Shown here: piece by piece, positions 57,558-64,000 of the stretch
Numbering within the stretch: position 1 is the stretch's first letter
Layout: every line of letters starts with the position of its first letter
Source of the DNA: LMUY01 sp965276785
GTDB taxonomy: Bacteria > Pseudomonadota > Alphaproteobacteria > Acetobacterales > Acetobacteraceae
Direction of reading: 5' to 3'
DNA: 64,000 bases
NCBI GenBank assembly: GCA_965276785.1
Contig: OZ255629.1
Coordinates: forward strand, 1,240,001 to 1,304,000
Notes under the pieces: model-generated
Told to the model about the DNA's origin: nothing
Database searches by the model: none
Seen by the model: the letters and a program-made list of their open reading frames with translations, nothing else
Translations under genes and position numbers: made by a program

Positions 57558-57698
57558 CGTCATGGCCGGACTTGATCCGGCCATCCACGGCGAGCTCACG
57601 CGTGCCGTCGATCGGAGTAGCGAAATGCTGCTGCCAGACAACGGCTCACTTCGCGCGTCGGACCCCGTGGATGCCCGGGTCAAGCCCTGGCATGACGA
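57558..57698. repeat. Family B intergenic repeat, copy between fusA and gspJ
   Basis: CGTCATGGCCGGACTTGATC on the left (reading MAGLDPAIH) and CGTGGATGCCCGGGTCAAGC on the right (reading VDARVKPWHDD), with about 75 bases between. It lies 24 bases past the EF-G stop. Further on, GTAGGGCGGCAGAGCGAAGC at about 57750 resembles another short repeat type. Confidence 0.82.
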
Positions 57699-57843
57699 CG
57701 TTGGCTCGGTCTACGTCACATTGCCTCGCGCTTCGCGAAGCTGCGGGGTTGTAGGGCGGCAGAGCGAAGCGGCATCCGCCGTCACCCTTGCTGCATCATC
57801 GCGAGCGAAGCGATTCAGCCGTCGTATACCGTCTTCGCAGGCC

Positions 57844-58467
57844 TTGAGTAACGACGCGCGGCCGGAAAACGTAGATGCAGGCTTCACCCTGCTCGAACTC
57901 CTCGTCGCTCTCGTGGTGTTCGGCTTCGTTCTGGCCGGGCTGGTGGGTGGCCTTCGGTTCGGCCTGCGCGCGCAGGACACCCAATCGCGCACCATTGCGG
58001 CAGAGGCCAATCTTGGCGGCACGGACCGCCTGCTCCGCAGCCTGGTCGCGGAAATGGATCCCGGAACGCCGCAAACTCCGCCGCAGATCATCGGAGGCGA
58101 ACACGCGGTCGGCTTCGTGACCGATCTCGGCCGCGCCGCCGCCGGGTTCGGCCAAGATGGCAGCGCGGAAATCGGCCTTGGCATCGATAGCGATAAACGG
58201 CTGATCCTGCGCTGGCAGCCGGTGCTTCATGCGGTGCGGCTGCGTCCGGCCGCGCCGCCCCACAGCGCCGTGCTGCTCACTGGAGTGGATGAGGTCCAAT
58301 TCGCGTTCTGGAGCCACGGCCAGGATGGCGCCGGATCCTGGCAGCCGCGGTGGGCGGAGCGCGGCCTGCCTCCCCTGGTGCGCATCCGCTTGCGCTTTGC
58401 GCCCGATAGTCACCGTCACTGGCCCGATATCATTGTGGCGACGCAGCGGTTTCCAGCGGCGGGGTGA
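57844..58467 (+). CDS. gspJ: Type II secretion minor pseudopilin GspJ-like
   Basis: A 207-residue prepilin-like protein. The leader is short and ends in the prepilin peptidase site DAGFTLLELLVALVVFGF (cut between Gly and Phe), followed by a hydrophobic stalk helix and a globular C-terminal domain with AQDTQSRTIAAEANL and ILRWQPVLHAVRLR. GspJ is a tip subunit of the pseudopilus. I use TTG 57844, since the leader length then fits; the frame runs upstream into the repeat, where it has no meaning. GspI, GspK and GspH are not seen. Confidence 0.75.
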   Translation: MSNDARPENVDAGFTLLELLVALVVFGFVLAGLVGGLRFGLRAQDTQSRTIAAEANLGGTDRLLRSLVAEMDPGTPQTPPQIIGGEHAVGFVTDLGRAAAGFGQDGSAEIGLGIDSDKRLILRWQPVLHAVRLRPAAPPHSAVLLTGVDEVQFAFWSHGQDGAGSWQPRWAERGLPPLVRIRLRFAPDSHRHWPDIIVATQRFPAAG

Positions 58468-58574
58468 AATCGGGCAAGTAAGGCTTGGTGTCCGTCGCCC
58501 CTACCGTCTAATAAGCCGCGTGTCGTGCGAGGAAATGGCCACATTACGGGCTGTTAAAAGTCAATGTTGCTGAA

Positions 58575-59579
58575 ATGTTGCGAGACTATCTGACGTGGTG
58601 GGCCGAGCAGATGCGCGGCCTGGTGCCTGGGCGATTTGCCGCCCGCACCCGCTATGCTAACGCGTTTGTCCTCCAGGCGACCGCCGCTGGCCTCTCGGCC
58701 GTCACCCGCCGCGCGGGCGAGGAATCCACGGCCGGCCTGGTGTTGCCCGGCAGCGACGCCAAACGCCGGCTGCCGGCCGCCCGCCGCGGCCCGATCGTGC
58801 TGCGTCCGCCGGCGGGTACGCTGCTCGAACAATCGGTCAGCCTGCCGCTGGCGGCGGAGCCGGAACTGGCGGCGGTGCTGCGCAACGAGATGGACCGGCT
58901 CACCCCTTTTCAAGCCGAAGACCTGTTCTGGGACTTTCGGGTGGAACGGCGGGACCGTGCGGCCGGCCGGCTGGTGCTCCGTCTGCTGCTGCTGCCGAAG
59001 GTTGCGGTGGCAGGCCTGCTGGCAGTGGCAGCGGAAGCGGGATTGCGGCCGATGGCACTGGAGGTGGTCACAGCGCGCGGCCTCGAGCACCTCTCACTGG
59101 CTTCGCCCGCCTCCGCCCGCGCCACAGGGCGTAGCGCGCGGCTGGCGGCCGGCGTGTGCGCCGCGCTCGCGCTGGCTGCTTGCCTGTTGCCCGTCATAAG
59201 GCAGGAACTTGCCATACGCGCCGCAGACCGGGTGATTGCCAAACAGCAGCCCGCCATCGCTGTGGTGGAGGGCCTTCGCCGCCGCTTGGCCACCAGCGCC
59301 AGCGGTGCCGACCTGTTCGCCTCCGAAGCTGCGCGGGTCGGCAATCCGCTGCGCGCCCTGGCCGCCGTCACGGCGGCGCTGCCCGACGACACCTACTTGG
59401 TCGCGTTCTCCTTGCGCGAGCGCACGATGTCGCTGTCAGGCCGTTCTGCCGCAGCCACGCGGCTGATCACCACGCTCTCGGCCGACCCCGACCTGCAGGA
59501 CCCGTCGTTCGACGCGCCGATCACCCGTATCGGCGACAAGGCCGATCTGTTCTCCATCCGCGTCCGGCTGGCGCCCTGA
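58575..59579 (+). CDS. gspL: Type II secretion GspL/PilN-type inner membrane protein
   Basis: A 334-residue protein with an actin-like N-terminal part (SVSLPLAAEPELAAVLRNEMDRLTPFQAEDLFWDF), one transmembrane helix (AAGVCAALALAACLLPVI, near residue 195) and a periplasmic ferredoxin-like part with LRALAAVTAALPDDTYLVAFSLR. GspL binds the GspE ATPase and the GspM subunit. Its stop overlaps the gspM ATG (TGATG), so L-M-C/N-D are translationally coupled. The motif LPDDTYLVAF is common to PilN/GspL proteins. Confidence 0.8.
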   Translation: MLRDYLTWWAEQMRGLVPGRFAARTRYANAFVLQATAAGLSAVTRRAGEESTAGLVLPGSDAKRRLPAARRGPIVLRPPAGTLLEQSVSLPLAAEPELAAVLRNEMDRLTPFQAEDLFWDFRVERRDRAAGRLVLRLLLLPKVAVAGLLAVAAEAGLRPMALEVVTARGLEHLSLASPASARATGRSARLAAGVCAALALAACLLPVIRQELAIRAADRVIAKQQPAIAVVEGLRRRLATSASGADLFASEAARVGNPLRALAAVTAALPDDTYLVAFSLRERTMSLSGRSAAATRLITTLSADPDLQDPSFDAPITRIGDKADLFSIRVRLAP

Positions 59580-60166
59580 TGGCGGCCGACACGTTGCCGA
59601 CCGGACGGCGCGGCCAAGCTTTGGCGCTCGGCATCACCGCAGTCGTCGTGCTCATCGTGTGGTTCGGGGCCATTGCACCCGTTTTGCAGTGGTATGCCGG
59701 CCGCGGTGACACGCTGCAACGGCAACGCCAGTTCGCCTCCCGCATGATATCGGTTGCCAGCACCGCGCCGGCGCTACAGCGGCAGGTGGCGCAGGCCGAG
59801 GCCGCACCGCCGCCGCGTTCGGTGTTCGAAGGCGCCACGGACGCCATCGCCGGGGCTGCGCTGCAACAGGCAATCCAGGATGTTGCCCTGCATGCCGGCG
59901 CCACTGTGCTAAGCGCGGAAATCCTGCCGGTGCAGCCGGTTTCCGGCTATCAGCGCATCGGGGTACGCCTCACGGTTTCGGCGCCTTGGCCCCACTTGGT
60001 GGCGTTGCTGGAAGCCACGGTGCAGGCCACGCCCCGCATGCTGGTGGACGATCTCGCCATCCGGCAGACCGACATCACCGGGGGCAAGGAGCAGCGCCCG
60101 ATGGAGGCCGCCTTTACCGTGACGGCGCTGCATGCTGCCGCGATGCCTACCGCCACCGCGCCATGA
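59579..60166 (+). CDS. gspM: Type II secretion GspM (subtype b)
   Basis: A 195-residue inner-membrane protein: one helix near the N-terminus (ALGITAVVVLIVWFGAIAPVL, about residues 15-36), a coiled region (WYAGRGDTLQRQRQFASRM), and a ferredoxin-like periplasmic domain with LQQAIQDVALHAGATVLSAE, IGVRLTVSAPWPHLVALLEATVQ and LVDDLAIRQ. This matches the GspMb type found in alphaproteobacteria. It works with GspL in the assembly platform. It overlaps gspL and the next gene by stop-start overlaps. Confidence 0.85.
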   Translation: MAADTLPTGRRGQALALGITAVVVLIVWFGAIAPVLQWYAGRGDTLQRQRQFASRMISVASTAPALQRQVAQAEAAPPPRSVFEGATDAIAGAALQQAIQDVALHAGATVLSAEILPVQPVSGYQRIGVRLTVSAPWPHLVALLEATVQATPRMLVDDLAIRQTDITGGKEQRPMEAAFTVTALHAAAMPTATAP

Positions 60167-60762
60167 CGCTCTCGCTCGCGCGCCTGCTATGGCTATCGGC
60201 GGCGGCCCTGGCGCTGCTTGTCGCCGCCGAGGCGGTGCCGTCCCGCAAGCGCGACCTGGCCGTACCGCCCCCGAGCGCTCCCGCCGCGTCGCGAGCGGCC
60301 GCAACCGCCGCGGAGCCGGTGGCGGCTTGGGCGGCAACGGCGCTCGGCCGCCCGGTGTTTGCAACTGACCGTCGGCCGCCTGCTGCCGTCACTGCCGCCG
60401 CCGGGCCGCAGAACTTGCCTCGGCTGGCCGGCATCGTGGTGTCGCCAAACGGCCGCACCGCTATCTTTGCCGGCGCGGGCGACAAGTCGACGGCGGTGGC
60501 GGAAGGGGCGGCGGTCGGCCCCTGGCGTGTCGTCGCCATCCATGCCGATGCGGTGGACATGGCCGGGCCGCAAGGCGCGCGCACGGTCAAGCTGGCCTAT
60601 TCAAACCAGCCGCCGCAGGCCGCCGCCGCGCTGCCGCTGCAACCTCAGGCGGCAGCACTCGCCGGCTTCCTCGCCTCGTCCCCGCCCAACAATCCAGGCA
60701 ACCCGCTCATGACACCACAGCCGGCTTTCCTCGTGCCCACTGCCGGGCGGAACCGGCCGTGA
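60163..60762 (+). CDS. Type II secretion GspC/GspN-like HR-domain protein
   Basis: A 199-residue protein with one N-terminal membrane segment (LARLLWLSAAALALLVAAEA) and a proline/alanine linker, then a small strand-rich domain: LPRLAGIVVSPNGRTAIFAGAGDKS and GPWRVVAIHADAVDMAGPQGART, of the homology-region type seen in GspC, which connects the inner membrane platform to the GspD secretin. In this group of bacteria it is often called GspN. No PDZ domain is present. ATG overlaps the gspM stop (ATGA); its own stop overlaps the gspD GTG (GTGA). Confidence 0.7.
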   Translation: MTLSLARLLWLSAAALALLVAAEAVPSRKRDLAVPPPSAPAASRAAATAAEPVAAWAATALGRPVFATDRRPPAAVTAAAGPQNLPRLAGIVVSPNGRTAIFAGAGDKSTAVAEGAAVGPWRVVAIHADAVDMAGPQGARTVKLAYSNQPPQAAAALPLQPQAAALAGFLASSPPNNPGNPLMTPQPAFLVPTAGRNRP

Positions 60763-63101
60763 AAGCACGTTCTCTCGTCTGGCTCGGTTTGGCGGCGCTT
60801 GCGGCGTGCGAAGCCAAGCCGCCCCCGCTTACCCCGTTGCCGCCGGTCTCCGCCAACGCCGGAGCAGCAACCCCGCGCATCAACGGCTCGGCCGGCGCGC
60901 CCTCCGCCCAACCGCCGCCGGAATACGGGCTGGCTCCCGCAGCCAACGTGTCGGTGCGGCAGCCAGGCACGGCCAGCGCTGGCGGCGGCGACGTCCAGCT
61001 CAACTTCGCCGACACCGATATCCGCGAGGTGGTGTCGCAAATCCTTGGCACCATGCTGGGCCAGACCTTCACCATCGACCCGGCTGTGCGCGGCACGGCG
61101 ACCCTGCACACTTCGCAGCCGCTGTCCCGCGGCCAACTCATCCCCGTGCTGCAGACCTTGCTGGCGCAGAACGGGGCCACCCTGGTGCAGAGCGACGGCG
61201 TGTACCGCGTGCTGCCCGAGGCTGCCGCGGCCACCACCGGCGGCCTGGCCAGCGGCACCACAGGCGGCGTCGGCTCCGGCGGCGCGACCCTGCTGCCGCT
61301 GCGCTATGCCAGCGCGGAAGACTTGGCCAAGACGCTGCAGCCGTTCGTGCAGAACGGCGGCCACATCGCGGCCGATGCCGGGCACAACGCGCTGATCGTC
61401 AGCGGCGACCCGGCGACCCGGCAGACCCTGGTCAGCCTGGTGAACGCGTTCGACGTGAACACCCTGGCCGGCCAGTCCTACGCCCTGCTGCCCGTCACCT
61501 CCGGCGACGCCAAGGACTTCGCCTCCGCCCTGCAGGACGCGGTGCGCGGCGCCGGCGGGACGGGGGGGCCGGTGCGCGTCATCGCGATGGCGCGGGTGAA
61601 CGCGGTGCTGGTGGTGTCGTCGCAACCGCAGAACATCGACCAGGTGCGTCGCATTTACGCGCTGGTAGAGCGCAAGCGGCGGCTGACCATCCGGTCGTGG
61701 CACGTCTATTACCTGCAAAACAGCCGCAGCAACGACATCGCCTACGTGCTGCAGCAAGCCTTCACGCCGGACAACGTCACCGCGCAGCCAACCCCGCCCG
61801 CCGGGTCCAACCGCGGCGGCATCAATCCGCTGCAGGCGAGCGGCGGCGGCATCGGCGGCATCGGCGGCCAAAGCGGCGCCGGGCTCGGCGGCAACAGCGG
61901 CCTTGGCGGCGGGACTGCGGGCGGTTTAGGTGGTGGGGGCCTCGGTGGCGGCGGCCTGGGTGGCGGCGGCTTAGGCGGTGGCGGCTTGGGCGGCGGTCTC
62001 GGCGGCGGCGCGGGCGGGCTTACGTCGGGCACGGCGGGCGGCACGGCGCCGCCAGGCCAAGCCGGCGCCGCCGCCACTCCGCCGACGGCTGCGGCCGGCA
62101 ATCCGCTGCTCGGCGGACTGGAGCCCGGCGGCAATGGAGCCAATGCCGACACGATGCGCATCATTCCCAACGCGCAGAACAACGCGCTGCTGATCTATGG
62201 CACGCCGCAGGAGAACGACACCGTGGAGGCGATGCTGCGCAAGCTAGACATCCTGCCGCTGCAGGTGCGCATCGACGCCACCATCGCCGAGGTCGACCTG
62301 ACCGACAATTTGCAATACGGCACCCAATTCTTCTTCAGCGGCGGCTTGCAAGGCGCGCTCTCGTTCGGCGCCACCTCGCAGACCTTCGCCAACAACTTCC
62401 CTGGCTTCGTGCTCAGCGGCCCCGGCGGCACGTCGGCCGCGCTGAACGCGCTGCAGGCGGTCACCAAGGTGCGGGTGCTGTCGTCGCCGCAATTGCTGGT
62501 GCTGGACAACGAAGCAGCGCAGCTCGAAGTGGGCGCGCTGGTGCCCTATCTCAGCCAAACCTCGCAAAGCACCATCAGCTCCGGCGCGCCGGTGGTGAAC
62601 TCGATCAACTATCAGCAGACCGGTGTGATCCTGCAGGTGACGCCGCGGGTGAACAGCGGCGGCCTCGTCACGCTGGACATTTCGCAGGAGGTCAGCAGCG
62701 TTGTGCCGGGCGTGACCACCACGGGGGTGAACTCCCCCACCTTCAACGAGCGCAACGTGACCTCACGGGTGGTGATCCAGGACGGGCAGACCGTCGGCCT
62801 CGCAGGGCTCATTCAGGACTCCGACTCGCGCCAGAATCAGGGCATTCCCTGGCTGAAGGACATTCCCTTGCTGGGCATCCTGGCCAGCCAGCAGACCAAC
62901 ACCCGCGCCCGCACCGAGTTGCTCGTGCTGATCACGCCGCACGTGGTGCAGGATCAGCGCGATGCGCGCTCGCTGACGGCCGACCTGCGCGAGGAACTCG
63001 GCAACAGCGCCCTGGTGCCGCAGCAACTGACCACGCTCAAGGCGTCCGGCTCGGAAGACCCGAACGCGCCGCTGCGGCACTCCTTGGGCGCACCGCCGTG
63101 A
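60759..63101 (+). CDS. gspD: Type II secretion secretin GspD, lipoprotein form with Gly-rich insert
   Basis: The outer-membrane secretin ring. The 780-residue protein begins with a lipoprotein signal (LVWLGLAALAAC, lipidated Cys near residue 17). N0-N3-type domains follow: LNFADTDIREVVSQILGTMLGQTFTID, ATLLPLRYASAEDLAKTLQPF and NAVLVVSSQPQNIDQVRRI. Residues about 355-425 form a Gly-rich stretch (several GGGGL units) inside N3. The secretin domain has VRVLSSPQLLVLDNEAAQLEVGALVPY, QQTGVILQVTPRVN, VVIQDGQTVGLAGLIQD and GIPWLKDIPLLGILASQQTN, and is intact. Start GTG at 60759, coupled to the preceding gene. Confidence 0.92.
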   Translation: MKARSLVWLGLAALAACEAKPPPLTPLPPVSANAGAATPRINGSAGAPSAQPPPEYGLAPAANVSVRQPGTASAGGGDVQLNFADTDIREVVSQILGTMLGQTFTIDPAVRGTATLHTSQPLSRGQLIPVLQTLLAQNGATLVQSDGVYRVLPEAAAATTGGLASGTTGGVGSGGATLLPLRYASAEDLAKTLQPFVQNGGHIAADAGHNALIVSGDPATRQTLVSLVNAFDVNTLAGQSYALLPVTSGDAKDFASALQDAVRGAGGTGGPVRVIAMARVNAVLVVSSQPQNIDQVRRIYALVERKRRLTIRSWHVYYLQNSRSNDIAYVLQQAFTPDNVTAQPTPPAGSNRGGINPLQASGGGIGGIGGQSGAGLGGNSGLGGGTAGGLGGGGLGGGGLGGGGLGGGGLGGGLGGGAGGLTSGTAGGTAPPGQAGAAATPPTAAAGNPLLGGLEPGGNGANADTMRIIPNAQNNALLIYGTPQENDTVEAMLRKLDILPLQVRIDATIAEVDLTDNLQYGTQFFFSGGLQGALSFGATSQTFANNFPGFVLSGPGGTSAALNALQAVTKVRVLSSPQLLVLDNEAAQLEVGALVPYLSQTSQSTISSGAPVVNSINYQQTGVILQVTPRVNSGGLVTLDISQEVSSVVPGVTTTGVNSPTFNERNVTSRVVIQDGQTVGLAGLIQDSDSRQNQGIPWLKDIPLLGILASQQTNTRARTELLVLITPHVVQDQRDARSLTADLREELGNSALVPQQLTTLKASGSEDPNAPLRHSLGAPP
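61919..62026 (+). repeat. 15-base GGGGL-coding tandem repeat in gspD
   Basis: Encodes GGLGGGGLGGGGLGGGG and continues; at least four near-perfect 15-base units, with drift at third positions. Such DNA is prone to length change by slippage, always in multiples of three here. Confidence 0.85.
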
Positions 63102-63116
63102 ACCTGTGCCGTACCG

Positions 63117-63500
63117 TCATGCCCGGACTTGATCCAAGGCTGTCCGGTTCACGTTATTGTCGACGAGAAAGTAAAATTTTGTCGTCATGCCCGTGCTTGA
63201 CACGGGCGGAGCAGCCAAAGGTTCCGGGGGCAACGCCCGTGGAATGGCTGCGGAGGGATCCACGGGGTTTGGCTGATGACGTCGGTCGGTTCTTGAAGAG
63301 GACTGGCTCTCAACGGGTTGGGCCGGTGATGCTGGAACGCCTTGGGTGCCCGGATCAAGTCCGGGCACGACGGTAAAATGTTGTATTCCTTAACTTTCTA
63401 CGAACCGCACAGCCGTGGACTTGATCCGGGCATCCGAGCGGTGCTCGCCGCACGGTCCAAGCAAGTCATGAACCGCCTTGTCCAGCCGGATCGCGTGGAT
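63117..63500. repeat. Nested family B repeats between gspD and gspG
   Basis: Several arms in a row: GTCATGCCCGGACTTGATCC at 63117, GTCATGCCCGTGCTTGACAC at 63184, GTGCCCGGATCAAGTCCGGG at 63348, and TGGACTTGATCCGGGCATCC at 63417. The stretch 63418-63500 is the near-identical inverted counterpart of 1590-1672. It fills the whole gap between the converging gspD and gspG genes; no gene is seen within it. Confidence 0.85.
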
Positions 63501-63922
63501 TACGGATTACAGATCTGGTCGTTGCCGCCCGAGCCGTTCGGGCCCTGCGAGCAAAGATCATAGTCATGCCCGTTGCGCTGGGACGGCATGCGATACTGAT
63601 AGGGATGGTTCCAGGCATCCACCGGTGCGGTCTCGCCCTTCAGGTAAGGACCGTTCCAGTTGTCCGCCCCAGTCGGCCGCACCGACAGCGCGGTCAAGCC
63701 CTGCTCGGTGGTGGGATAGGAGCCGACATCGAGCTTGTAGAGATCGAGAATGGAGCCGATCCGCTCGATCGACTGCTTGGCGATATTGACGCGCGCGCCG
63801 CCCAATTGCCGCAGCACAGCGGGCGCCACCAGGCCGATCAGCAAGCCGAGGATGGCGATCACCACCAAAATCTCGAGCAGGGTGAAGCCGGCGTCTCGCC
63901 GGGTGCGGTCAGGCTTGGGCAT
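63500..63922 (-). CDS. gspG: Type II secretion major pseudopilin GspG
   Basis: A 140-residue major pseudopilin. The leader KPDRTRRDAG is cut before FTLLEILVVIAILGLLIGLVAP, the N-methylated stalk helix. The globular part has the GspG hallmarks: IERIGSILDLYKLDVGSYPTTEQGLTAL, NWNGPYLKG, DAWNHPYQYRMPSQR, and the calcium-loop region HDYDLCSQGPNGSGGND. I use ATG 63922, with AGGA upstream; ATG 63940 is an alternative. It is on the opposite strand to gspJ-D, so the secretion locus is split. Other parts (E, F, H, I, K) probably lie beyond the right edge or elsewhere. Confidence 0.93.
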   Translation of the reverse strand: MPKPDRTRRDAGFTLLEILVVIAILGLLIGLVAPAVLRQLGGARVNIAKQSIERIGSILDLYKLDVGSYPTTEQGLTALSVRPTGADNWNGPYLKGETAPVDAWNHPYQYRMPSQRNGHDYDLCSQGPNGSGGNDQICNP

Positions 63923-64000
63923 GGATTGGGTGTCCTGCATGGTGGCGGGCGGCGGGACTGATGGCGGTCCCGTTTCTCGCCTGCATGGCGCTAGTCGCAT

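Noticed and set aside
55342..57588. A 748-codon frame antisense to the EF-G gene
   Set aside because: Mirror of a highly expressed GC-rich gene; composition of His, Arg and Val runs with no domain.
57562..57843. An upstream extension of gspJ reading MAGLDPAIH
   Set aside because: This part is the family B repeat and would put more than 90 residues before the prepilin cleavage site, which is not compatible with a leader peptide.
61919..62026. Regular short repeats suggestive of a CRISPR-like array
   Set aside because: Units are 15 bases, have no spacers, and stay in frame coding for GGGGL; it is a protein tract.
61742..62182. A proline-rich frame antisense to the gspD Gly tract
   Set aside because: Pure complement of GGC/GGT codons (gives PPP runs); no start site and no independent signal.
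1..64000. tRNA, rRNA or riboswitch genes
   Set aside because: I looked for tRNA-like T-arm GTTCGAAT patterns and known riboswitch cores in the gaps and saw none. A covariance-model scan would be needed to be sure.
1..64000. Prophage, insertion sequence or integrase genes
   Set aside because: No transposase, integrase or phage structural protein is seen. The repeats are non-autonomous and the decayed ccdAB is the only mobile-element-type gene pair.

Overview
The window is GC-rich, mostly close-packed chromosomal DNA with long operons, ATGA/TAATG stop-start overlaps and Shine-Dalgarno motifs of the AGGAG type. The gene set fits an alphaproteobacterium of the Rhodospirillales/Acetobacterales kind: a long-form OMP-synthesis PyrE, a hexameric-type citrate synthase, Hfq followed by HflX, a GspMb-type type II secretion locus, an HpnL-like hopanoid protein, and intergenic repeats that read MAGLDPAIH when translated. 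This placement is inference from gene content; there is no rRNA or tRNA gene in the window.

Layout. 0-9.9 kb: metabolic and housekeeping genes (class III aminotransferase cut by the window edge, pyrE, an ELM1-like protein, glycerophosphodiester phosphodiesterase, gltA, an anchored nuclease, a CHAD protein overlapping a SixA phosphatase). 10-15.7 kb: a plus-strand run of an SDR with an altered active site, an FeS (6-4) photolyase, a D-amino-acid aminotransferase, hfq, hflX and an inositol-monophosphatase-family enzyme. 15.8-24.1 kb: DUF779 plus aldehyde dehydrogenase, a DHA2 exporter, GST, a single-domain response regulator, kup, a flavoprotein and an acetyltransferase. 24.2-29.9 kb: minus-strand ffh-rpsP-rimM-trmD-rplS-leuC-leuD. 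30.1-32.2 kb: a decayed Hsp70/J-protein locus and a PAP2 phosphatase. 32.2-42.7 kb: a GDP-sugar and glycan cluster (manC, FkbM methyltransferase, a fused glycosyltransferase, GDP-fucose synthase, methyltransferase, gmd, rmd, HpnL-like protein) that contains a broken ccdAB toxin-antitoxin pair. 42.8-52.5 kb: enoyl-CoA hydratase, VOC protein, TauE/SafE transporter, mobA/mobB, type II NADH dehydrogenase, and a block of sterol-desaturase-like, Tat-exported propeller, DUF1501 and DUF1800 genes. 52.6-55.1 kb: a lower-GC islet of four orphan minus-strand genes. 55.4-64 kb: an isolated EF-G gene and a type II secretion locus (gspJ-L-M-C/N-D, with gspG on the opposite strand).

Two things stand out. 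First, the orphan islet looks like a toxin and immunity module: a 338-residue protein without a signal peptide is translationally coupled to a small membrane-anchored protein, and followed by a small protein and by one made of two tandem copies of an acidic, aromatic domain that resembles known immunity proteins. Second, at least four families of short palindromic repeats fill the gaps, and their ends often supply the stop codons of the flanking genes (at least seven cases). One element has been read into rimM and forms its last 50 residues.

The glycan cluster is coherent as a pathway. ManC would make GDP-mannose; Gmd would convert it to the 4-keto-6-deoxy intermediate; Rmd would reduce this to GDP-D-rhamnose, and the fucose-synthase homologue would turn it into GDP-L-fucose. 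The fused glycosyltransferase, whose C-terminal half looks like a fucosyltransferase, is a plausible user of that product.
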